Shown: positions 8,576 through 13,288 of the stretch, piece by piece
Position numbering within the stretch: the stretch's first letter is position 1
How the letters are laid out: every line of letters begins with the position of its first letter
Source of the DNA: an uncultured Prevotellaceae bacterium
GTDB lineage: Bacteria; Bacteroidota; Bacteroidia; Bacteroidales; Bacteroidaceae
Length of the DNA: 18,790 bases
Direction: 5' to 3'
Assembly (NCBI GenBank): GCA_937902455.1
Contig: CALELI010000005.1
Location: 1 to 18,790 of the forward strand
The notes under the pieces: model-generated
What the model was told of the DNA's origin: nothing
What the model saw: the letters and a program-made list of their open reading frames with translations, nothing else
Database searches by the model: none
Program-made: the position numbers and the translations under genes

Positions 8576-8893
8576 ATGTACGCAATCGTAGAAATTAACG
8601 GTCAGCAGTTCAAGGCAGAGGAAGGCAAGCGCCTTTTCGTTCACCACATCCAGAACGCTGAAGCTCAGCAGACAGTTGAGTTCGAGAAAGTTTTATTAGT
8701 TGACAATGAAGGTGCTGTAACAGTAGGTACTCCTACAGTTGAGGGCGCTAAGATTGTATGCGAAGTTCTCTGTCCACTCGTAAAGGGTGACAAGGTCCTC
8801 GTGTTCCACAAGCGTCGTCGCAAGGGTTACAAGAAGTTGCGCGGTCATCGTCAGCAGTTCACAGAATTGACAATCAAGAGTGTTGTCGCTTAA
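8576..8893 (+). CDS. rplU: 50S ribosomal protein L21
   Basis: Structural protein of the large ribosomal subunit that binds 23S rRNA. The 105-residue length is normal for L21. It begins MYAIVEINGQQFKAEEGK and carries the conserved basic tail segment FHKRRRKGYKKLRGHRQ. The start follows an A-rich leader (AACAATAAAATG) without a strong Shine-Dalgarno sequence, as is usual in this phylum. It is first in a two-gene operon with rpmA, 29 bp downstream, which is the common bacterial pairing. It is driven by the promoter at 8461-8493. Confidence 0.98.
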   Translation: MYAIVEINGQQFKAEEGKRLFVHHIQNAEAQQTVEFEKVLLVDNEGAVTVGTPTVEGAKIVCEVLCPLVKGDKVLVFHKRRRKGYKKLRGHRQQFTELTIKSVVA

Positions 8894-8922
8894 GTTTAAC
8901 CATTAAAAAACTAAATTGAAAC

Positions 8923-9189
8923 ATGGCACATAAAAAAGGTGTAGGTAGTTCAAAGAACGGCCGCGAGTCACACAGCAAGAGACTCGGTGTTAAATTGTTT
9001 GGTGGTCAGTTTGCTAAAGCTGGTAACATCCTCGTTCGTCAGCGTGGCACAGTTCACAACCCAGGCAAGAATGTTGGTATCGGTAAGGATGACACACTCT
9101 ATGCTCTCATTGATGGATTCGTTTGTTTCCACAAGGGTAGAAAGAACCGCTCAACAGTTTCTGTCACTCCAGTGACAGCTGAAGCTTAA
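8923..9189 (+). CDS. rpmA: 50S ribosomal protein L27
   Basis: Large-subunit protein whose N-terminal tail reaches the peptidyl transferase centre. The 88 residues start MAHKKGVGSSKNGRESHSKR, followed by LGVKLFGGQ and the conserved GNILVRQRGT and HPG-like HNPGKNVGIGKDDTL segments. The protein begins directly with AHKKG, so it lacks the N-terminal extension that Firmicutes cleave with the Prp protease. It is co-transcribed with rplU and ends 10 bp before a strong terminator. Confidence 0.98.
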   Translation: MAHKKGVGSSKNGRESHSKRLGVKLFGGQFAKAGNILVRQRGTVHNPGKNVGIGKDDTLYALIDGFVCFHKGRKNRSTVSVTPVTAEA

Positions 9190-9199
9190 AAACAAAAAT

Positions 9200-9224
9200 G
9201 ACTTCCCGCAAGGAAGTCTTTTTT
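9200..9224 (+). terminator. Bidirectional intrinsic terminator after rpmA
   Basis: Stem GACTTCC (9200-9206) / GGAAGTC (9212-9218), loop CGCAA, then six T. Read on the minus strand the same stem is followed by ATTTTTGTTTTT, so it can also end the converging gene at 9266-9718. Confidence 0.9.
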
Positions 9225-9239
9225 GTTTTATTATGACCT

Positions 9240-9262
9240 ACACACCGTTATGGTGTGTTTTT
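9240..9262 (+). terminator. Second hairpin with T-rich tail
   Basis: Stem ACACACC-like arms A9240-C9246 and G9252-T9258 (7 bp, loop GTTAT) followed on + by TTTTTCTTTT. The T-tract faces the + direction, so this looks like a backup terminator for rplU-rpmA. It begins 8 bp beyond the stop of the minus-strand gene. Confidence 0.6.
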
Positions 9263-9265
9263 CTT

Positions 9266-9718
9266 TTACTCTGTCTGCTGGACAGCCTCTGGTTCGGCTT
9301 GAGTAGGTTCGGTGGCAGGAACGTCTTCTTCGTCTTCTCCCCAGTCTTCTTCTTCCACTTCTTCCATGCCGGCAGTTCCGTCGGCTGAGTTCTCCTGTTC
9401 TTCGAGGGCCTTGAGTTCCTTTTCGACCATGTTGTCGATGTAGGCATCCATCTCCTTGGTTTCTGCCTGACGGGCCTTGAGCTGCTCAGCTTCAATCTCA
9501 CTCTCACGGGTGATCTTGGCGGCCTCGATACGGTTGAGGGAGTCTTCGACTGCAATTTCCTTGGCTGTCTCGCGGATATGGTCCTGACGTGCTGAGTGGA
9601 TGCCTCTGATATAGATGATGAATGCGATGACACTCCCGACTACAATCAGGAGGAGTATGGATGTGATGGCTATGCCTCTGTTGAGGCTTTTGTCGTCTGT
9701 ATAGTTGTTCTTTGCCAT
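9266..9718 (-). CDS. Small single-pass membrane protein with acidic C-terminal tail, function unknown
   Basis: I do not recognise a family. The 150-residue protein has one transmembrane segment (about 16-37, IAITSILLLIVVGSVIAFII), then a charged region (about 41-110) rich in Glu, Lys, Arg and Ala that looks helical or coiled-coil. It ends in a very acidic, low-complexity tail with EEVEEEDWGEDEED. The start at 9718 was preferred to the longer frame from 9928 because a TACATTTGC promoter box lies at 9744-9736 and the extension would only be the antisense of the TPP riboswitch. The gene diverges from the thiamin operon and shares its mirrored promoter region. The TM prediction is by eye and the topology is uncertain. 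Confidence 0.75.
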   Translation of the reverse strand: MAKNNYTDDKSLNRGIAITSILLLIVVGSVIAFIIYIRGIHSARQDHIRETAKEIAVEDSLNRIEAAKITRESEIEAEQLKARQAETKEMDAYIDNMVEKELKALEEQENSADGTAGMEEVEEEDWGEDEEDVPATEPTQAEPEAVQQTE

Positions 9719-9735
9719 AATGATAGAATCTTTCT

Positions 9736-9744
9736 GCAAATGTA
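9736..9744 (-). promoter_or_regulatory. -7 box for the minus-strand membrane protein gene
   Basis: TACATTTGC on the minus strand, 17 bp before the ATG at 9718. A nine-T run lies just upstream in the reading direction (ACTACATTTGC context). Confidence 0.7.
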
Positions 9745-9787
9745 GTAAAAAAAAATAAATAATGAATGCTAAATTGTTTTTTTTTAC

Positions 9788-9796
9788 TACATTTGC
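9788..9796 (+). promoter_or_regulatory. -7 box for the thiamin operon
   Basis: TACATTTGC on +, preceded by nine T and AC. Transcription would start near 9803, about 33 nt before the riboswitch. No well-spaced -33 TTTG is seen (AATTG at 9772-9776 is too close). Confidence 0.7.
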
Positions 9797-9835
9797 AAGG
9801 CGTTTCGGATTATATGATTCGCAACATGAACTAAA

Positions 9836-9914
9836 ATACTCAAGGGGTGCCCAACATTGGCTGAGAACAAACCCACAAACCTGATCCAGGTAATGCTGGC
9901 GTAGGAAAGAATAT
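9836..9914 (+). ncRNA. TPP riboswitch (THI element)
   Basis: The hallmark segments occur in order: CAAGGGGTGCCC (from 9841), GGCTGAGA (9859-9866), ACCC (9871-9874), ACCTGATC (9879-9885) and GGTAATGCTGGCGTAGGAAAG (9889-9909). The P3 arm is very short (GCC/GGC with a 7-nt loop). A possible P1 pairs ATACTC (9836-9841) with GAATAT (9909-9914), with one mismatch, and so includes the first two bases of the thiM start codon. Known TPP riboswitches lower expression when TPP is bound; translational control is inferred here. Confidence 0.95.
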
Positions 9915-10596
9915 GGAAAGTAAACCATTAATACATTGTATTACTAATTATGTGGCGATGAATTTCACCGCCAATGCTCTTCTTGCAGTAGGGGCAACTC
10001 CCCTCATGTCGTTCTGTCCGGAGGAGATGGAGGAGATTGTGAGTAAGTGTGATGCCTTGCTCGTGAACATAGGATGTCTTGACCGTCAGCAGGTAGAGGC
10101 CATGCATATAGCCGTAGATGCTGCGAGACAATATGGCAAGCCATGGGTGCTGGATCCCGTTGGTGCCGGATTTACGGAACTGCGAACTCAGACTTGCAGG
10201 GATTTGATTAGTGTCAATCCTCCTGTAATCATCAGGGGAAACAGACGGGAACTTATCGATGAGAATAATGCCAGGAGACTTGCTCGTGAGACTGGTGGAG
10301 CCGTAGTGATAAGTGGTGAGGTGGATTTCCTCACAGATGGCAGGAAAGACCTTGCTGTCCATTTTGGTGACAAAATCATGACTCAGGTGACAGCAATGGG
10401 ATGTGTCGCAACTGCTGTCTGTGCATCGTTTGCGGCAAGAATGGACAACCCGCTTGAGGCTGCATTCCAGGCAATGACCTTGGTTGGAAAGGCTGGCGAG
10501 AATGCAGCGAAGACGTGCAGAGGTACAGGTAGTTTTAAAACGGAATTTATAGATGAACTTTACAGACAGTCAACTCAGGCTTTATCTTGTGACTGA
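9913..10596 (+). CDS. thiM: Hydroxyethylthiazole kinase
   Basis: Phosphorylates 4-methyl-5-(2-hydroxyethyl)thiazole with ATP, a salvage step that feeds TMP synthase. Evidence is IHCITNYVAMNFTANALLA at the N-terminus, NIGCLD, WVLDPVGAGF (78-87), IIRGNRREL and VTAMGC, where C164 aligns with the catalytic cysteine of the ribokinase-like family. At 227 residues it is shorter than typical ThiM (about 260); about 15 residues before HCITN are missing. The riboswitch lies directly upstream and the frame has a stop at 9862-9864 with no other ATG between, so 9913 is the only reasonable start. The end overlaps thiE by 44 nt. It is first in the operon. Confidence 0.93.
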   Translation: MESKPLIHCITNYVAMNFTANALLAVGATPLMSFCPEEMEEIVSKCDALLVNIGCLDRQQVEAMHIAVDAARQYGKPWVLDPVGAGFTELRTQTCRDLISVNPPVIIRGNRRELIDENNARRLARETGGAVVISGEVDFLTDGRKDLAVHFGDKIMTQVTAMGCVATAVCASFAARMDNPLEAAFQAMTLVGKAGENAAKTCRGTGSFKTEFIDELYRQSTQALSCD

Positions 10597-11191
10597 ACGC
10601 GGCATGCTTCGTGGCCGTGACCTTACTGATGTGGTGATGCAGGCCGTAGAAGGTGGGGTGACGATGGTTCAACTGAGAGAAAAGGATATCTCTACACTCG
10701 AATTTATCGAACTGGCCCAGGCCTTGAAATCAGTCCTTATGCGTATGCGCGTACCTTTTATTATTAATGACAGGGTTGATGTGGCTCTTGCTGTTGATGC
10801 TGATGGTGTCCATATAGGACAGAGTGACATGCCGTATGATATTGCCAGGCGAATGCTTGGAAGTGACAAGATTATCGGACTTTCGGTAGAGAACTTTGCG
10901 GAGATTGAGGAGGCAAACAGACTGGATGTTGACTATATCGGTGTCTCGCCGGTGTTCGCCACTCCTACAAAGACTGATACGGCCATGCCGTTCGGATTGG
11001 ACGGACTGCGTGAGGCAGTAAGACGTTCCTTGCATCCATCGGTGGCAATAGGTGGTATTAACAAGAGTAATTTCCGTTCGGTACTCTCTACCGGTACGAA
11101 TGGAATTGCAGTCGTCTCGGCTATCATGGATTCTGACAATCCGAGGGAGGCGAGCAGGCTGTTGAAAAATGAATTAGAGTTTAGAGTTTAA
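10553..11191 (+). CDS. thiE: Thiamine-phosphate synthase
   Basis: Couples HMP pyrophosphate and thiazole phosphate to thiamin monophosphate. The 212-residue TIM-barrel protein has LYLVTERG near the start, the signature QLREKD (40-45), IINDRVDVALAVDADGVHIG with the pyrophosphate-contact region (70-89), GVSPVFATPTKTD (130-142) and AIGGI (165-169). The start is inside thiM, giving a 44-nt overlap. No ATG lies further downstream before the conserved LYLVT, so the overlap is needed. The last codons (LEFRV) are encoded by a TTTAGAG-type 7-bp repeat. Paralogue TenI is a possible alternative, but QLREKD and the thiamin operon favour ThiE. Confidence 0.94.
   Translation: MNFTDSQLRLYLVTERGMLRGRDLTDVVMQAVEGGVTMVQLREKDISTLEFIELAQALKSVLMRMRVPFIINDRVDVALAVDADGVHIGQSDMPYDIARRMLGSDKIIGLSVENFAEIEEANRLDVDYIGVSPVFATPTKTDTAMPFGLDGLREAVRRSLHPSVAIGGINKSNFRSVLSTGTNGIAVVSAIMDSDNPREASRLLKNELEFRV
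11174..11190. repeat. Heptamer repeat at the end of thiE
   Basis: TTAGAG, TTTAGAG, TTTA in phase with a 7-bp period. It encodes the last residues of ThiE and the stop. The same heptamer occurs at 15583-15623. Confidence 0.7.
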
Positions 11192-11203
11192 GACCCTACC
11201 TAG

Positions 11204-11223
11204 CCTCCCCTCAAAAGGGGAGG
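11204..11223. repeat. GC-rich palindrome between thiE and thiD
   Basis: CCTCCCCT (11204-11211), loop CAAA, AGGGGAGG (11216-11223): a perfect 8-bp stem. There is no T-tract, so it is not a standard terminator; it may be an interspersed palindromic unit or an RNA stabiliser within the operon. Confidence 0.75.
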
Positions 11224-11277
11224 AACAAGAACCTTGGCCTGTGGACGGTGAAATGGAAAAATGGCGAAATGGAGAAT

Positions 11278-11305
11278 AAATTGTAAATTGTAAATGGTAA
11301 ATGGT
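11278..11305. repeat. Four 7-bp tandem units before thiD
   Basis: AAATTGT, AAATTGT, AAATGGT, AAATGGT in perfect register, ending 18 bp before the thiD ATG. Three similar 8-bp units ending in AATGG lie just upstream (about 11250-11273). Confidence 0.8.
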
Positions 11306-11323
11306 AAATAAAAATTGTGAATT

Positions 11324-12136
11324 ATGAAAACATATCCGAGAGTTCTCACTATTGCTGGCAGCGACAGTGGAGGTGGGGCAGGGATACAGGCTGACATCAA
11401 GGCCATATCTGCCACTGGGGGCTATGCTGCGAGTGCCATAACGGCTGTGACGGTACAGAATACCTTGGGCGTGCAGATGGTTCATCCTGTTCCTGTCGAT
11501 ATCGTGGCCGCACAGATTGATTGTGTGCTAACCGACATCGGTGCTGATGCCATAAAGATTGGTATGATGCATTCTGCAGAACTGGTGGAAGTCATTGCGA
11601 GAGAACTGGAGAAGTACCGTAGTACCCTGAACCGTAACATGAATGTCGTGCTTGACCCCGTGATGGTTTCCACCTCGGGACATAAGCTGATGGAGAATGC
11701 GGCTGTGGGCAATCTGAAGACAATGCTCATCCCGCTGGCAAGGGTTATCACTCCGAATATCCCTGAGGCAGAAGTCCTTTCCGGAGATGAGATAAGGACT
11801 ATGGAGGACTTGCGGAGAATTGCAAAGAAATTGTCATTGAATGGAAGTGTGTCTGTGCTGATGAAGGCTGGACATCTTGGTGGTGATGATTCTACGGATG
11901 TGTTCTATAACGCAGAGGATGACCACTATGTCGAATTGCCATCTGTCCGGGTCGACACAGTGAACACTCATGGCACGGGATGCACGCTTTCTTCGGCCAT
12001 CGCGTCATATCTTGCTCAGGGACGAGGACTTGATGAATCCATCAAGTTGGCGAAGGCATACATAACCAAGGCAATACAGCTCGGGAAGGATTATAGCATT
12101 GGTGGCGGACATGGGCCTGTAAAACACTTTTTTTAG
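11324..12136 (+). CDS. thiD: Hydroxymethylpyrimidine/phosphomethylpyrimidine kinase
   Basis: Phosphorylates HMP and HMP-P to HMP-PP, the pyrimidine substrate of ThiE. The 270-residue ribokinase-fold protein has LTIAGSDSGGGAGIQADIKA (8-27), DPVMVSTSGHKL (111-122), TPNIPEAEVLSG (143-154), LMKAGHL and the anion-hole motif THGTGCTLSSAIA (215-227) with C220. Length is typical. It lies 132 bp after thiE, a gap with a palindrome and short repeats but no TAnnTTTG promoter, so it is probably the third gene of the riboswitch-controlled operon. No convincing terminator follows it. Confidence 0.96.
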   Translation: MKTYPRVLTIAGSDSGGGAGIQADIKAISATGGYAASAITAVTVQNTLGVQMVHPVPVDIVAAQIDCVLTDIGADAIKIGMMHSAELVEVIARELEKYRSTLNRNMNVVLDPVMVSTSGHKLMENAAVGNLKTMLIPLARVITPNIPEAEVLSGDEIRTMEDLRRIAKKLSLNGSVSVLMKAGHLGGDDSTDVFYNAEDDHYVELPSVRVDTVNTHGTGCTLSSAIASYLAQGRGLDESIKLAKAYITKAIQLGKDYSIGGGHGPVKHFF

Positions 12137-12139
12137 TGC

Positions 12140-12196
12140 AAAAAAGGGCAATAAATGTGCAAAAATGAAAAAAATAACAAAAAAAATGAAAAAAAA
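12140..12196 (+). promoter_or_regulatory. Phased A-tracts upstream of the Hc1-like gene promoter
   Basis: Runs of five to eight A at 12140-12145, 12161-12165, 12168-12174, 12179-12186 and 12189-12196. The last three have centres 10-12 bp apart. Such spacing is known to bend DNA or to act as an UP-like element; that role here is inferred. Confidence 0.4.
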
Positions 12197-12231
12197 GTTG
12201 CAGATAAGTTATTGTTATATACTTTTTTTGC

Positions 12232-12240
12232 TATCTTTGC
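12232..12240 (+). promoter_or_regulatory. Promoter -7 box for the Hc1-like gene
   Basis: TATCTTTGC, 49 bp before the ATG at 12289. A TTG at 12212-12214 is a possible but slightly close -33 element. Confidence 0.75.
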
Positions 12241-12288
12241 AAAGTGTTTATTAAAACTTTTAGTTATAATACTTAAAAACAGAAGACA

Positions 12289-12462
12289 ATGAAAGAATTA
12301 ATCGCTCAGATCGACGGCATCCTCGATGCTCTTAAGGCAGACCTTGCAAAGGCAGCAGAAGGTAACAAGGCAGCAGCAGCTCGCGCTCGTAAGGCTACTC
12401 TTGAACTTGAAAAGGTTGGCAAGGAATTCCGTAAGGTATCAGTTGCTGAAGCAAAGAAGTAA
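12289..12462 (+). CDS. Histone H1-like Hc1-family nucleoid protein
   Basis: A 57-residue, Lys/Arg/Ala/Glu-rich protein that reads MKELIAQIDGILDALKADLA, then KAAEGNKAAAARARKATLEL, then EKVGKEFRKVSVAEAKK. This matches the small Hc1-like histone H1 proteins widespread in Bacteroidota, including the RARKATLELEK-type core and the EFRKVSVAEAKK end. Family members are thought to bind DNA and compact the nucleoid; the role here is inferred. The gene stands alone, with its own promoter at 12232-12240 and a terminator at 12489-12519. Its codons are a narrow set (AAG, GCA, GAA, CGT), consistent with strong expression. Confidence 0.9.
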   Translation: MKELIAQIDGILDALKADLAKAAEGNKAAAARARKATLELEKVGKEFRKVSVAEAKK

Positions 12463-12488
12463 TTTCCTGATTACATTAAGAACTTATT

Positions 12489-12519
12489 AATCCGTCTTCA
12501 TACAAGGCGGATTTTTTTT
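12489..12519 (+). terminator. Terminator of the Hc1-like gene
   Basis: AATCCGTCTT (12489-12498) pairs with AAGGCGGATT (12504-12513), one G-U pair, loop CATAC, followed by a run of T to 12519. Confidence 0.92.
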
Positions 12520-12574
12520 GTATCTCAGCTATTGAGATGTAAAAAAAATCCAGTACTAAGGTTAGTCTTTTTAT

Positions 12575-12715
12575 GACCAGCGTGTAAATGCTGTAATTGA
12601 TGCAGTCAGAAGGGCTGCTGCTCATGCAGATTCGTCCGAAGAGGTTTCTGACAGTGTTGTCAGGGTTGCATTTCTCTATGGCGGAAAGGTTGAGGCAGGT
12701 AAACGTCATCGCTGA
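12575..12715 (+). pseudogene. Start-less 46-codon coding-like remnant
   Basis: The frame reads DQRVNAVIDAVRRAAAHADS, then SEEVSDSVVRVAFLYGGKVE, then AGKRHR and TGA. Composition looks protein-like and not like a random spacer. An in-frame TAG at 12563-12565 lies four codons upstream, with no ATG, GTG or TTG after it. The neighbouring frame (SSTKVSLFMTSV, ending at TAA 12585-12587) runs up to the same point, so a frameshift is possible. A strong terminator follows 23 bp downstream. I do not recognise the family, and chance remains possible. Confidence 0.35.
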
Positions 12716-12738
12716 GATTATGTGTTGTCATCGCTGAG

Positions 12739-12775
12739 AAACTGCACGGTTCCGAATGGACGTGCAGTTTTTTTT
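12739..12775 (+). terminator. Strong intrinsic terminator without an intact gene upstream
   Basis: AAACTGCACG (12739-12748) and CGTGCAGTTT (12761-12770) form a perfect 10-bp stem with a 12-nt loop, ending in eight T (12768-12775). Confidence 0.92.
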
Positions 12776-12886
12776 ATTCCGTCCTCATGAGAAATGCCAT
12801 AAATACAAGGGTGATTTGCTCGTCTTTGAAGTGTTGTTTACTCGCATTATTATGGAGACTTAATCCGATTGGTACTGATGCTGTAT

Positions 12887-12974
12887 CTGAAAGATAGTTA
12901 TCTTACAGGCGAAAGATAGTTATCTTACGGCATGAAGATAGTTATCTTACGGCGTGAAGATAGTTATCTTTCAG
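12887..12974. repeat. Array of four 22-bp units centred on AAGATAGTTATCTT
   Basis: The 14-bp palindromic core is identical at 12891-12904, 12913-12926, 12935-12948 and 12957-12970, exactly 22 bp apart. The 8-bp linkers vary (ACAGGCGA, ACGGCATG, ACGGCGTG). The array is bounded by CTGAAAGATA (12887-12896) and its reverse complement TATCTTTCAG (12965-12974). No host gene lies in it. The 22-bp step is about two helical turns, so protein binding on one DNA face is plausible but unproven. Confidence 0.95.
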
Positions 12975-13183
12975 ACGTAATGTCCGTTCGAGTGTGAGCC
13001 AGCGACCGCTATTTATTGAATGACAGTGCGTTCGAGGCTGATGTGCTGACCGCAGAATAGGGGCGAAAAATCTGCATGAACGATACATTGTCTTTGGAGT
13101 AGAAAATACATACTTATTGTTGAGGGCTCTTCGGGTCATTTCTGCTGCTTGCGAATGATGTTGAAACATGAAGTTGACAAAAA

Positions 13184-13217
13184 TTTTGCCTATGCGAAAA
13201 ATTATTAGTAACTTTGC
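13184..13217 (+). promoter_or_regulatory. glyA promoter
   Basis: TTTTG (13184-13188Ïn the -33 position), a 20-bp spacer and TAACTTTGC (13209-13217) form a full Bacteroidota promoter. Transcription should start near 13224, giving a leader of about 65 nt. It probably drives glyA through the flippase-like gene. Confidence 0.85.
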
Positions 13218-13288
13218 AAGGGAAATAGTTATCATGCCAACGGATGCTTTCCTGCGGCTAAAATCAACAAATATAATATAAGGTAAAA

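Larger units (their letters stand above)
9736..9796. repeat. Perfect 20-bp inverted repeat carrying two mirrored promoters
   Basis: The left arm (9736-9755) is GCAAATGTAGT followed by nine A; the right arm (9777-9796) is its exact reverse complement; the spacer is 21 bp. Each arm contains TACATTTGC, reading outward. Confidence 0.95.
12463..13288. other. Long spacer between the Hc1-like gene and glyA
   Basis: This 826-bp stretch holds no intact gene. In order it contains a terminator (12489-12519), a coding-like frame without a start (12575-12715), a second terminator (12739-12775), about 110 bp with nothing recognisable, the 22-bp palindrome array (12887-12974), about 210 bp with nothing recognisable and the glyA promoter (13184-13217). 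Confidence 0.8.

Noticed and set aside
9719..9928. 70-residue N-terminal extension of the minus-strand membrane protein
   Set aside because: It is antisense to the TPP riboswitch and crosses both mirrored promoters; the start at 9718 follows a promoter box.
12121..12146. Terminator after thiD
   Set aside because: Only a CACT/AGTG stem or T-run with A-run pairing is available; too weak to call.
12476..12709. 77-codon minus-strand frame over the remnant
   Set aside because: It runs through the Hc1-like terminator and opposes the more protein-like plus-strand frame.
12887..12974. CRISPR array
   Set aside because: The units are 22 bp with 8-bp similar linkers, far too short for repeats and spacers, and no cas genes are near.
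12942..13235. 97-codon minus-strand frame across the repeat array and glyA promoter
   Set aside because: Its translation has no recognisable pattern, it overlaps regulatory DNA and it has no promoter; treated as chance.
13218..13288. Glycine or other riboswitch in the glyA leader
   Set aside because: The leader is only about 65 nt and has none of the conserved glycine or SAM aptamer sequence.
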